DNA from: an uncultured Flavobacteriaceae bacterium
GTDB taxonomy: Bacteria; Bacteroidota; Bacteroidia; Flavobacteriales; Flavobacteriaceae
Direction: 5' to 3'
Assembly: GCA_938029725.1 (NCBI GenBank)
Contig: CALHGE010000019.1
Location: 16,258 to 80,257, forward strand
DNA: 64,000 nt
Below, piece after piece: positions 43,697 to 52,235 of this stretch. The translations under genes and the position numbers were made by a program. The notes under the pieces are model-generated. The model made no database searches and was not told the DNA's origin. It was given only the letters and a program-made list of their open reading frames with translations. Within the stretch, counting starts at the first letter, position 1; each line of letters opens with the position of its first letter.

Positions 43697-44469
43697 ACAA
43701 ATTACTGCATTCAAAGATTTTAGGAAATGGTGAGTCATTAATAATATTACATGGCTTTCTAGGGATGAGTGACAACTGGAAAACTCTAGGAAGTAAGTAT
43801 GCCGAAGAAGGCTACGAAGTGCACCTAGTAGACCAGCGCAACCACGGTAAGAGTTTTCACTCCGAAGACTTTAACTATGATTTTCTCTCAAGCGATTTAT
43901 ACACCTATATCAAGCACCATAATATTACAAAAACAAATATAATTGGTCATTCTATGGGCGGAAAAACGGCAATGCAATTTGCCTGTGACCACCCCGGGGT
44001 AACTAAAAGTTTATTGGTTGCGGATATAGCTCCCAAATACTACCCACCGCATCACAATGAGATTATCAATGGCTTAAATGCTCTGAATTTTGACGAAATT
44101 ACTTCCCGAAGTGAAGCAGACGTAGCGTTAGCAAAACATATTACTAATTATGGCACTAGGCAGTTTCTGTTAAAAAATCTCTTTTGGGTAGAAAAAGGAC
44201 GACTCGACTTTCGCTTTAATTTAAATGTACTTAGCACTAAAATGGAAGAAATAGGCGAAAACATCAGCGCCATTGCAAAATACGAAGGCCCTAGCCTCTT
44301 TCTAAAAGGAGATAAATCAGAATATGTAGTCGAAGCTGATCTTCCAGAAATAAAGCGGCATTTTCCTGCCGCAGAATTAGATACTATACAAAATGCCGGA
44401 CATTGGTTACATGCAGAAAATCCGAAGCAATTTTTAGAGAAATCGATGCGATTTATACAATCTTGCTAA
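43693..44469 (+). CDS. Alpha/beta-hydrolase, YbfF-type esterase
   Basis: This 258-residue protein has the nucleophile elbow GHSMGG with Ser87, an HGFLGMSDNW oxyanion region near 20, an Asp in LKGDKSEYV near 215 and a last His in AGHWLHAENP near 236. The fold and block order match acyl-CoA/aryl esterases such as YbfF. It is translationally coupled to pdxJ by a 4-bp overlap (stop/start), a pairing that does not reveal a substrate. There is no signal peptide, so it is cytoplasmic. Confidence 0.88.
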   Translation: MNKLLHSKILGNGESLIILHGFLGMSDNWKTLGSKYAEEGYEVHLVDQRNHGKSFHSEDFNYDFLSSDLYTYIKHHNITKTNIIGHSMGGKTAMQFACDHPGVTKSLLVADIAPKYYPPHHNEIINGLNALNFDEITSRSEADVALAKHITNYGTRQFLLKNLFWVEKGRLDFRFNLNVLSTKMEEIGENISAIAKYEGPSLFLKGDKSEYVVEADLPEIKRHFPAAELDTIQNAGHWLHAENPKQFLEKSMRFIQSC

Positions 44470-44737
44470 ATTTAATGCAATTGGTCAATTTTAATTTTAC
44501 ACAGCACATGCTTTACTTACAACACTCAAAAAATACCAACATAAAGAGCTCCTAGTATTGCGAGTACTTTCATGTTCGCTATTCGTTTTCTGCATAAAAG
44601 ATGAAGCACTAGTAGAGGTGAGTATTGCCCCGAGACTTAAATAAAAAATAATTCTAAAAGGTGTCACTATTTTTCGGTACCTTTTTGCATCAATAAAATC
44701 GCCTGCAAAGCGTCAGGTATACTAAACCTAGAAAATT

Positions 44738-45088
44738 ATGAAATTCATTCTCCGATTACTTTTAAGTGCACTTGCTGTTGTAGTTCTATCAAAAGTGCTG
44801 CCCAATGTTTCCGTCGACACCTATGTCACAGCACTTGTGGTTGCAGTTGCACTAAGCCTATTAAACTTTATTGTTAAGCCAATTTTGGTAATTCTTACAC
44901 TACCTGTTACCATATTAACATTTGGCCTATTCTTATTGGTAATTAATGCCATAATAATAAAGCTAGCAGATCATTTTGTCGACGGATTTACGGTTAACGG
45001 ATGGCTCTGGGCGATTGTATTCAGCTTGCTACTATCGCTGCTTCAATCTATTTTATTTTCTGTTTTAAAAAGCGATAAAAAGAAGTAG
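44738..45088 (+). CDS. Small four-helix membrane protein, phage-holin-4-like family
   Basis: A 116-residue protein with four hydrophobic segments (residues about 5-22, 30-50, 52-80, 88-110). The NFIVKPILVILTLPVTILTFGLF block is typical of the PF04020 family (Phage_holin_4_2, formerly DUF360). Despite the name, members are chromosomal and of unknown function. No phage genes are nearby. It lies 268 bp after the hydrolase gene; that gap holds no clear gene. Confidence 0.88.
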   Translation: MKFILRLLLSALAVVVLSKVLPNVSVDTYVTALVVAVALSLLNFIVKPILVILTLPVTILTFGLFLLVINAIIIKLADHFVDGFTVNGWLWAIVFSLLLSLLQSILFSVLKSDKKK

Positions 45089-45118
45089 AAAACGATTGTA
45101 TTCCAGTAACTTAAAAAC

Positions 45119-45149
45119 TTGGTAGGGTATGGAATTTATACTACTTTTG
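45119..45149 (+). promoter_or_regulatory. Bacteroidota-type promoter of tig
   Basis: TTG (45119-45121), 20 bp, then TACTTTTG (45142-45149), an exact TAnnTTTG. The trigger factor ATG is 35 bp downstream. Confidence 0.65.
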
Positions 45150-45184
45150 CAACCCATTTATTTAAGCAATAACAAAAGGTAGAG

Positions 45185-46507
45185 ATGAATATTACGAAAG
45201 AGCAGATTGACGAATTGAATGCAGTGGTTACAGTAGCCGTTACAAAAGATGACTATCAAGACAAAGTAGATAAAATTCTAAAAGACTACAGAAAGCAAGC
45301 GAATATTCCAGGTTTCAGAAAAGGCCAAGTTCCTATGGGCCTTATCAAGAAACAATATGGAAAAGCTGTTTTGGTTGATGAAGTAAATAAGCTGATTCAA
45401 GACAATCTCAACAAATACCTTACCGAAGAAAAATTAGATGTTTTAGGAAATCCTCTTCCTAAGCAGCAAGATGGATTTGATTGGGATAAAGAAGAATTCG
45501 ATTTTAAATTTGAATTAGGCCTTGCTCCTAATTTTGAAGTTCCTCTCAAAACAAAAAAAGCAATCACTCATTATCACATCGTTGCTGATAAAAAAACGGT
45601 CAATGAGCAAATAGAACGCATTCAAAAGCAATATGGAAAATTGCTTAGTAAAACTGAAGTTAGCAAGAAAGATGAGCTAACAGGAACTTTCAAAAACGAG
45701 GAAGAAGAAATTGAAAATAAAACAACTTTAGAAATCAGCATGCTCAAAAGCAAAAAAGCTATTGAAAGCTTGGTTGGTAAAAAGGTTGGAGATATCGTCA
45801 CACTAAAAACAAAAGGGCTTTTCAAAGAAGACAACTTCCTTACTAGTGTTTTAGGTATTTCAGCAGATAAGGCTAAGAAACTAAATATTGAAGTTTCTTT
45901 TGCAATAGAAGAGATTAACGAGAGAGAACCTGCAAACTTAGACCAAGAGCTTTTTGACAAACTTTTTGGCGCTGATGCGATCAAATCTGAGAAAGAACTA
46001 AAAGAACGCATCAAAGAAGATTCGGAAAAACAGTTCATACAACAGTCTGACCAAAAGTTGCTCAATGACGTCACTGAGTACTTCATTGAAAACACCAAGT
46101 TTGACTTGCCATCTGGCTTCTTAACTAAATGGATTCAGGTTACAGGTGAAAATCCACTAACAGAGGAGCAAGCAAGTGAGGAGTACGAAAAATCGGAAAA
46201 GGGTCTTCGTTATCAGTTAATTGAAGGCAAGGTAATTAAGGATAATGATGTGCAAATTCAGTTTGATGAATTGAAAGAATTTGCAAAAGGCTTCATCAAA
46301 TCTCAGATGGCCCAATACGGTCAGTTAAATCCGGCAGAAGAGGAATTAGATAACATCGCTGCTCGTGTAATGAGCAATCAAGATGAAGTAAAAAGACTAT
46401 CAGAACAATTAATGAGTCAAAAGCTTTTAGCCTTATACAAAGAGAAGGCGAACTTAAAGACCAAAGAGCTTACTTACGAAAACTTTGTTAAGGAAGTCTA
46501 CGGATAA
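45185..46507 (+). CDS. tig: Trigger factor (ribosome-associated chaperone)
   Basis: A 440-residue chaperone with the N-terminal ribosome-binding domain (IPGFRKGQVPMGLIKKQYG, the GFRKG-type loop at about 40-45), a middle region, and a long helical C-terminal arm domain. The middle prolyl isomerase domain is not easily recognised (the usual FGxG-type motif is missing), as in many Bacteroidota trigger factors. It lies upstream of clpP and clpX, a common order; a terminator separates it from clpP. Confidence 0.93.
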   Translation: MNITKEQIDELNAVVTVAVTKDDYQDKVDKILKDYRKQANIPGFRKGQVPMGLIKKQYGKAVLVDEVNKLIQDNLNKYLTEEKLDVLGNPLPKQQDGFDWDKEEFDFKFELGLAPNFEVPLKTKKAITHYHIVADKKTVNEQIERIQKQYGKLLSKTEVSKKDELTGTFKNEEEEIENKTTLEISMLKSKKAIESLVGKKVGDIVTLKTKGLFKEDNFLTSVLGISADKAKKLNIEVSFAIEEINEREPANLDQELFDKLFGADAIKSEKELKERIKEDSEKQFIQQSDQKLLNDVTEYFIENTKFDLPSGFLTKWIQVTGENPLTEEQASEEYEKSEKGLRYQLIEGKVIKDNDVQIQFDELKEFAKGFIKSQMAQYGQLNPAEEELDNIAARVMSNQDEVKRLSEQLMSQKLLALYKEKANLKTKELTYENFVKEVYG

Positions 46508-46534
46508 TTTTTCGAAAATAATAAGTATCTTTAC

Positions 46535-46567
46535 GGTGCCGGAAATACTATTTTCGGCACCTTTTTT
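46535..46567 (+). terminator. Rho-independent terminator between tig and clpP
   Basis: GGTGCCG (46535-46541) pairs with CGGCACC (46555-46561), then six T. It is 28 bp after the tig stop and ends 26 bp before the clpP ATG. Confidence 0.88.
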
Positions 46568-46592
46568 GTCTAAAAAAATTGAACAATACCAA

Positions 46593-47273
46593 ATGGATTA
46601 CGGAAAAGAATTCAAGAATTACGCTATTAATGATCAGGGTATCAGCAGCATGTATTATGATAAAATCATGAGCAGCATGTACCCTTCTAATATGACTCCT
46701 AATATTATCGAAGAGCGCCAACTAAACGCCATTGCTATGGATGTTTTCTCGAGGCTAATGATGGATCGTATTATTTTTCTTGGAACAGGTATAAACGACC
46801 AAGTAGCGAATATCGTACAGGCTCAACTATTGTTCTTAGAGAGCGCAGATGCCTCTAAAGACATTCAAATTTACATCAACTCGCCTGGTGGCAGTGTTTA
46901 TGCAGGCTTAGGTATTTACGACACCATGCAGTTTATCAAGCCCGATGTGGCTACTATTTGTACGGGCATGGCAGCATCTATGGGTGCGGTTCTATTGTGT
47001 GCCGGGCAAAAAGGAAAACGTAGCGGTCTTACCCATTCACGAGTTATGATTCACCAACCAATGGGCGGTGCACAAGGTCAAGCGAGTGATATTGAGATTA
47101 CAGCTCGTGAGATTGTAAAACTCAAAGAAGAGCTTTATGCAATAATCGCTAACCATTCTGGGCAAACTATTGACAAAGTACATGATGATAGTGATAGAGA
47201 TTATTGGATGAAAGCCGATGAAGCCAAGAAATATGGCATGATCGATGAGATTTTAGTAAGAGACAAAGACTAA
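46593..47273 (+). CDS. clpP: ATP-dependent Clp protease proteolytic subunit
   Basis: This 226-residue serine peptidase forms the 14-mer chamber of ClpXP. The catalytic triad is Ser129 in CTGMAASMG, His154 in IHQPMGG and Asp203 in the DRDYW block. The start is placed at ATG 46593: the longer frame from 46485 would begin inside tig and read through the terminator stem. The N-terminal extension of about 30 residues relative to E. coli (KEFKNYAINDQGISS) is normal for Bacteroidota. clpX follows 98 bp later; a nested hairpin lies between. Confidence 0.95.
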   Translation: MDYGKEFKNYAINDQGISSMYYDKIMSSMYPSNMTPNIIEERQLNAIAMDVFSRLMMDRIIFLGTGINDQVANIVQAQLLFLESADASKDIQIYINSPGGSVYAGLGIYDTMQFIKPDVATICTGMAASMGAVLLCAGQKGKRSGLTHSRVMIHQPMGGAQGQASDIEITAREIVKLKEELYAIIANHSGQTIDKVHDDSDRDYWMKADEAKKYGMIDEILVRDKD

Positions 47274-47306
47274 ATCCGACTAAAAACTTAATATTATTTC
47301 AATCCG

Positions 47307-47343
47307 ACGCTAATTTGATGAACCAAACATCAGTTTCTAGCGT
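47307..47343. repeat. Nested hairpin in the clpP-clpX gap
   Basis: The outer stem ACGCTA / TAGCGT (47307-47312, 47338-47343) encloses an inner stem TGATG / CATCA (47316-47320, 47328-47332). No T-run follows, so it is not an ordinary terminator; an mRNA processing or stability element is possible. Confidence 0.45.
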
Positions 47344-47371
47344 TAGTATCTAGAATAAGGCAGCAATTGTT

Positions 47372-48607
47372 ATGGCAAAAGAAAACTTAGAGTGCTCATT
47401 TTGTGGAAGAAAAAAACCTGAAACCAATCTTTTGATTGCAGGTTTAGACGCCCATATTTGTGACCGTTGTATTGAACAGGCTCATGGTATTGTCGCTGAA
47501 GAATCTAAACAGACCAAAACCAACGATTTATCTTCAGAATTGGTTTTAAAAAAACCCTTAGAAATTAAAGAATTTCTAGATACGTTCATTATTGGTCAAG
47601 AACGCACGAAGAAAGTGATGTCAGTTGCCGTGTACAATCATTACAAAAGATTGTTACAGCAAAAGACAAAAGAAGATGATATTGAAATTCAAAAAAGTAA
47701 TATCATTATGGTTGGGCAAACGGGCACTGGAAAAACCCTAATGGCAAAAACCATTGCTAAAATGCTGAACGTGCCATTGGCCATTGTTGATGCAACTGTA
47801 CTTACTGAAGCTGGGTACGTTGGTGAAGATGTTGAAAGTATCTTAACTCGCCTATTACAAGCCGCTGATTACAATCTTGAAAAAACCGAACGTGGTATTG
47901 TCTTCATTGACGAAATTGATAAAATTGCTCGCAAGAGTGATAACCCATCGATTACTAGAGATGTTTCCGGCGAAGGCGTGCAACAAGGCTTGCTAAAACT
48001 TTTAGAAGGTACTGTTGTAAATGTACCGCCAAAGGGTGGACGAAAACATCCAGATCAAAAGTTCATAGAAGTAAATACCGAAAATATACTATTTATTGCC
48101 GGTGGCGCTTTTGATGGAATCGAAAGAGCTATCACCAAACGCTTAAATATGCAAGCTGTTGGTTACAGTGCTTCAAAAGCGGATGAAAATTTAGATGAGA
48201 GTCATATCTTACAATATATAATTCCAAAGGATTTGAAAGATTTCGGATTAATTCCTGAGATCATAGGAAGACTTCCTGTTTTAACCTATATGAATCCGTT
48301 GGATGAAAAAACACTTCGCGCTATTCTTACAGAGCCAAAAAATGCTATTATTAAGCAATATGAAAAACTATTCGAAATGGATGGTATCAGTTTTACTATT
48401 ACTGATCAGGCCTTAGAATATATCGTGAAAAAAGCTATTGAGTACAAACTAGGAGCGCGAGGACTTCGTTCTTTATGTGAGGCCATTTTTACTGACGCTA
48501 TGTTCGAAATGCCTAGTAGCGGCGAAACGGAATTTAAGGTGACCAGACCTTACGCAGAAAATAAGCTGTCTTATGAAACTATTAAAAAATTAAAGGCAGT
48601 CTCTTAG
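47372..48607 (+). CDS. clpX: ATP-dependent Clp protease ATP-binding subunit
   Basis: A 411-residue AAA+ unfoldase that feeds substrates to ClpP. The N-terminal zinc-binding domain [10 protein letters not shown]...CDRC (about residues 8-40), Walker A GQTGTGKT (114-121 region), Walker [11 protein letters not shown], pore loop GYVGEDVES, and the IGF-like tip needed for ClpP docking (about residue 280: [14 protein letters not shown]) are present. It lies 98 bp after clpP on the same strand. The stop codon lies within the stem-loop of its own terminator. Confidence 0.97.
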   Translation: MAKENLECSFCGRKKPETNLLIAGLDAHICDRCIEQAHGIVAEESKQTKTNDLSSELVLKKPLEIKEFLDTFIIGQERTKKVMSVAVYNHYKRLLQQKTKEDDIEIQKSNIIMVGQTGTGKTLMAKTIAKMLNVPLAIVDATVLTEAGYVGEDVESILTRLLQAADYNLEKTERGIVFIDEIDKIARKSDNPSITRDVSGEGVQQGLLKLLEGTVVNVPPKGGRKHPDQKFIEVNTENILFIAGGAFDGIERAITKRLNMQAVGYSASKADENLDESHILQYIIPKDLKDFGLIPEIIGRLPVLTYMNPLDEKTLRAILTEPKNAIIKQYEKLFEMDGISFTITDQALEYIVKKAIEYKLGARGLRSLCEAIFTDAMFEMPSSGETEFKVTRPYAENKLSYETIKKLKAVS

Positions 48608-48625
48608 AGACCGCCTTTAATTTTT
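48587..48625 (+). terminator. Terminator overlapping the clpX stop codon
   Basis: The 17-bp stem 48587-48603 with 48607-48623 (one A/C mismatch) has its loop over TTA of the stop region: TAG is 48605-48607. T-rich sequence follows. The stem is thus partly coding, so terminating RNA polymerase and the last ribosome would meet there. Confidence 0.85.
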
Positions 48626-48667
48626 ATATGAAATGAACTCGCCTTGAGTTCAAAATATCGATTTGAA

Positions 48668-49243
48668 TTAAGCTATCTTAATTTGTATCTTTTTTTCTTC
48701 TTTTCGCTTTTGTTTAGCAGTAACCGAATTTAAAAGATCTAAACAAACCCTGCTAATAATTTTCTCATCAGCGTACATTGTATGTCCGAAACCTTTTATA
48801 ATGTCAGATTTCACCTCTAATTTTTGATGCCAATCTAATTTAGGTCGATACACATCTTGGTCACCAAATAAGGCAACAGTATTGCAATCTGGTTTTGAGA
48901 CCTCTGCTCGAATTCTAGTTGAAGAAATAGTATATAATGATTTCATTGGAAGACCCATCAAACCTGCTTTCCAAGCAATGGTACCGCCAAGACTAAAACC
49001 AAGGTAATGGGCAGGCTCAGATTCTTTTTTCAATAAATGAGCTACTCCTGTATCAATACCTCCTTCAACAAAAGCTCTATGAATATTATCGGTTGTTTGA
49101 ACCTTCACATCAAGATTTGAAAGTTGTTGAATATCATAATATGTGATATCAAAATATTGCTGTAAATATCCTAAATAAGAGGTTATCCATAGGCCCTTTT
49201 TTGCCCCCCACATATCGGATAATATTACTAATTTTTCTGCCAT
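48668..49243 (-). CDS. Alpha/beta-hydrolase-like protein
   Basis: A 191-residue protein with nucleophile elbow GFSLGG (Ser84), an Asp region FGDQD (128-130), and a late His in the GFGHTMY block (His154); the triad order is that of alpha/beta hydrolases. The early part has a WGAKKGLW loop where the oxyanion HG is usual, so the oxyanion hole differs. The C-terminal 20 residues are Lys-rich (KQKRKEEKKIQIK). It is convergent with clpX, with about 60 bp between. A 512-bp gap follows upstream toward the GH3 gene. The substrate is unknown. Confidence 0.75.
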   Translation of the reverse strand: MAEKLVILSDMWGAKKGLWITSYLGYLQQYFDITYYDIQQLSNLDVKVQTTDNIHRAFVEGGIDTGVAHLLKKESEPAHYLGFSLGGTIAWKAGLMGLPMKSLYTISSTRIRAEVSKPDCNTVALFGDQDVYRPKLDWHQKLEVKSDIIKGFGHTMYADEKIISRVCLDLLNSVTAKQKRKEEKKIQIKIA

Positions 49244-49754
49244 GATAATACGTTTAGATTAGATGTTCGGTTAAGCTGAGCAGCTAATTTGAGCATAAAA
49301 CGCCCGACTTCCGCATTTAATTGTTCATGTGGAAGAATTCTCCGATGTAGTTCTTTTTATCGGTCAAACCAATCGTTTATTAGGTTTATCCGATTCGATA
49401 GATGTACCCTACCTACTCCGCTAGTATTACAATTACAAATTCCGTTCCAAAGTTTAATAAGCACCCCGAGCAAGGTTCCGCATATAAAAAACCAAATTAT
49501 ACGCTTGGCCTCTCATTCGCAATACCTAAGCAGAAGCCTTGTTAGAATACTAAAAAAATATTCGAGAGAACAAATACCCTAAGAATCATTACAAGACTCA
49601 ACTTCAAAACAAAAAAAATAGAGTAGACTTAAAAAAATCTACTTTCACTAAAGAAGAAAAGTCAAGCTGCTGAAAATAAAGCCCTCAATACCCGACGCGA
49701 TCAAAATAAAATTCAAGGCAGTTCTACGATTTATATCAAATGAAAGTTTCGGAC
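49244..49754. other. 511-bp gap without a recognisable gene
   Basis: An open frame on the plus strand (49289-49582) would give a Ser/Arg-rich peptide with no family resemblance; I see no Bacteroidota promoter and no domain words in any frame. Both flanking genes are on the minus strand, so it contains the upstream region of the hydrolase gene (48668-49243) and the downstream region of the GH3 gene. A weak hairpin with a T-run lies at 49610-49645. Confidence 0.5.
49610..49645 (-). terminator. Possible terminator downstream of the GH3 gene
   Basis: Read on the minus strand, AGTAGA (49640-49645) pairs with TCTACT (49624-49629) around an A/T-rich loop and is followed by a run of T near 49612-49619. 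It is about 110 bp downstream of the GH3 stop. The stem is short. Confidence 0.35.
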
Positions 49755-51269
49755 TTAGCTATTCATCGCTAATAATTCCTCAATATAATTTCGTTTATTC
49801 GATAAGCGTGGAATTTTATGTTGACCGCCAAGTTTACCCTTCGACTTCAACCAATCATAAAAAAGATTCTCACGCGCCATATGAACTAAGGGCATATTTA
49901 AGGTGGTGTTCTTATAGCGCTTTGCCTCGTAATCAGAATTTAACGACTTTAAAGCATTATCTAAAATTTCTGTAAAGTAGTCTAACTTCTCTGGTGGCTT
50001 TCTGAATTCTATAATCCATTCATGAGCCCCTTTCTCTTTGCCCTCCATAAAAATTGGACCCGCTGTGTAATCTTTAATTTCCGCACCCGTCTTACTGCAA
50101 ACACTCTTCAAGGCTTCTTCTGCATTTTCAATAATCAACTCTTCTCCAAATACATTAATATGATGCTTAGTGCGACCAGTAACTTTAATACGATATGGAT
50201 CTAAAGAAGTAAACTTTACTGTATCGCCAATCTTGTAACGCCATAATCCTGCATTTGTAGTTATAATGATTGCATAGTTAATATTTTTTTCAACATCCCA
50301 AAGGGGAATGGCTTGGGCTTCTTGCGTTCCATAAACATCCATCGGAATAAATTCATAGAAAATTCCATAATCAAGCATCAATAATAAATCGTCGGCATTA
50401 TTTCGGTCTTGAATTGCAAAAAACCCTTCCGAAGCATTATAAATTTCGTAATACTTAAAATTTTTCTGTGGAAGCAATCTTTGATACTGCTCTTTATACG
50501 GATTGAAACTGACACCTCCATGAAAATATACTTCAAGGTTTTCCCAAACCTGAAATAAGTGCTCTTTACCCGTTTGCTCAATAACATTGTTTAAAAGCAC
50601 CAACATCCAAGAAGGCACACCTGCTAAGCTTGTAACATTCTCTTGCGTACTTTCTTCAATAATAGCCATCAACTTGGTCTCCCATTCACTCATTAACGAA
50701 ACCTTGTTACTTGGCGTGCTACTGAACTCTGCCCAAAGTGGCATATTATCAATTAGAATTGCAGAAAGGTCGCCAAAAACTGAACCATTGTCTTCATACA
50801 ACTGCTTACTACCTCCCAGACGCAGGCTTTTACCTGTAAACAACTGTGAATCTTCATTGTTATTTAAATACAAGCACAACATGTCTTTACCTGATTTATA
50901 GTGACAGCCCTCCAAGGCTTCATCACTTACCGGAATAAATTTGCTTTTGGCATTTGTAGTGCCACTACTCTTAGCAAAATATTTTATCGAAGTCGGCCAA
51001 AATACATTCTGCTCACCCCGCCTTGTGCGCTCAATCATAGGCTCGATATCCTCATAAGACACTATTGGCAAACGCTCTCGAAAGCCACTATAATTTTCTA
51101 TAGAAGCAAAATCATACTGCTTACCTATCTCGGTATCTTCGGCGATTTCCAACAACTGATGCAACACCTCCTCTTGAACCTCAGCCGGATATTTTAAAAA
51201 AAGTTCTATTTGGTGATAGCGCTTTTTAAGCAACCAGGAGGCAATTGAATTAAATAATGGTATTGGCAT
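49755..51269 (-). CDS. GH3-family acyl-adenylate/amido synthetase
   Basis: This 504-residue protein of the GH3 family belongs to the ANL-type adenylating fold, known mainly from plants where members join amino acids to hormones. The ATP-binding P-loop-like SSGTTNAKSKFIP block is clear near residue 110; further blocks are YNASEGFFAIQD near 305 and YTAGPIFMEG near 420. The start is placed at ATG 51269; the upstream frame (51332) adds 21 residues without family resemblance. In bacteria the substrate is unknown. It is divergent from the DUF2797 gene, whose ATG is 78 bp away. Confidence 0.85.
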   Translation of the reverse strand: MPIPLFNSIASWLLKKRYHQIELFLKYPAEVQEEVLHQLLEIAEDTEIGKQYDFASIENYSGFRERLPIVSYEDIEPMIERTRRGEQNVFWPTSIKYFAKSSGTTNAKSKFIPVSDEALEGCHYKSGKDMLCLYLNNNEDSQLFTGKSLRLGGSKQLYEDNGSVFGDLSAILIDNMPLWAEFSSTPSNKVSLMSEWETKLMAIIEESTQENVTSLAGVPSWMLVLLNNVIEQTGKEHLFQVWENLEVYFHGGVSFNPYKEQYQRLLPQKNFKYYEIYNASEGFFAIQDRNNADDLLLMLDYGIFYEFIPMDVYGTQEAQAIPLWDVEKNINYAIIITTNAGLWRYKIGDTVKFTSLDPYRIKVTGRTKHHINVFGEELIIENAEEALKSVCSKTGAEIKDYTAGPIFMEGKEKGAHEWIIEFRKPPEKLDYFTEILDNALKSLNSDYEAKRYKNTTLNMPLVHMARENLFYDWLKSKGKLGGQHKIPRLSNKRNYIEELLAMNS

Positions 51270-51347
51270 TTTGGGTATCTTTGGCTGTTGACTTGTGTAG
51301 CTAAAAATAGCTTTAAAAGTTGTCATTTTCAAATTAGAAATACTTTT

Positions 51348-52142
51348 ATGCAGTACGAAGGTGTGTTACGAAAAATGCAGACAGAAATCGGAAGTCCGAT
51401 TCAATATTATATGGTTTTCAATGCTGATTTTCTAAATGTCAATCAAGTACTCAACAAAACACTGAAAATCAACTTCATCAAACACCAATGCCTAAATTGC
51501 GGTAATGACCGACCGATTTATCGTCAAGGTTATTGCAAAAATTGTTTTTTTGAAATTCCATCTGCTGGTGATTGGATCATGCGCCCTGAATTAAGTACCG
51601 CGCATTTAGACAAGGAAGATCGCGATTTAGATTATGAAAAAAAAGTTCAACTGCAGCCCCATATTGTATACCTAGCAAATTCAAGCAATGTCAAAGTTGG
51701 CGTAACACGAAAGACACAGGTACCAACAAGATGGATAGACCAAGGTGCCCACGAAGCCATTGAAATTGTTGAAGTACCCAATCGATACCTAGCCGGAATT
51801 ACTGAAGTGGCGCTTAAAGCGCATGTTGGAGACAAAACAAACTGGCGTAAAATGCTAACCAATTCAATCGAAGATGAAAACTTGGTTGCTTGGAGAAATA
51901 AACTCAAACCATATATTCCTGCGGAGGCTATCGAATATTTCATAGCTAATAATACAGAGACTACCTTAGATTTTCCTGTTTTGCAATACCCTGAAAAAGT
52001 GAAAAGTTTAAATTTAACTAAGACGCCTCAATTTGAAGGTGTTCTTAAGGGGATAAAAGGACAATATCTAATCTTTGAAGACAATACTGTTTTTAATGTT
52101 AGAGGTAGCGAAGGCTATTATATTGGATTAGGAATTCAATAA
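51348..52142 (+). CDS. DUF2797 family protein with zinc ribbon
   Basis: This 264-residue protein begins EGVLRKM and carries a Cys4 zinc ribbon (Cys48, Cys51, Cys63, Cys66: CLNCGNDRPIYRQGYCKNC). The block HIVYLANSSNVKVGVTRKTQVPTRWIDQGA and the final YYIGLG block are typical of DUF2797. The central part resembles GIY-YIG-like folds in layout (VYLA, KVGVT), but no established activity is known to me. The start at ATG 51348 matches the family; an in-frame start at 51288 lies inside the divergent GH3 control region. Confidence 0.87.
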   Translation: MQYEGVLRKMQTEIGSPIQYYMVFNADFLNVNQVLNKTLKINFIKHQCLNCGNDRPIYRQGYCKNCFFEIPSAGDWIMRPELSTAHLDKEDRDLDYEKKVQLQPHIVYLANSSNVKVGVTRKTQVPTRWIDQGAHEAIEIVEVPNRYLAGITEVALKAHVGDKTNWRKMLTNSIEDENLVAWRNKLKPYIPAEAIEYFIANNTETTLDFPVLQYPEKVKSLNLTKTPQFEGVLKGIKGQYLIFEDNTVFNVRGSEGYYIGLGIQ

Positions 52143-52235
52143 AAAGCTTTTAAGCAATCACCTAGGGCGTAAATACATAAAAAATATTTGCACCCTATGC
52201 GCAAAACCATATTGTCTAATGACCTGTGGTTAAAA

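Noticed and set aside
44470..44737. Very short minus-strand frames, e.g. a 15-residue hydrophobic peptide ending in GIF
   Set aside because: Too short and without recognisable start signals; no conservation can be judged.
44738..45088. Reading the small membrane protein as a prophage holin
   Set aside because: No phage genes nearby; the Pfam name is historical and members are ordinary chromosomal genes.
46485..46592. ClpP extension beginning inside tig
   Set aside because: It overlaps the end of tig and reads through a terminator stem; family N-termini begin at Met 46593.
49289..49582. 97-residue open frame in the 511-bp gap
   Set aside because: Ser/Arg-rich composition without domains, no promoter; looks like non-coding DNA.
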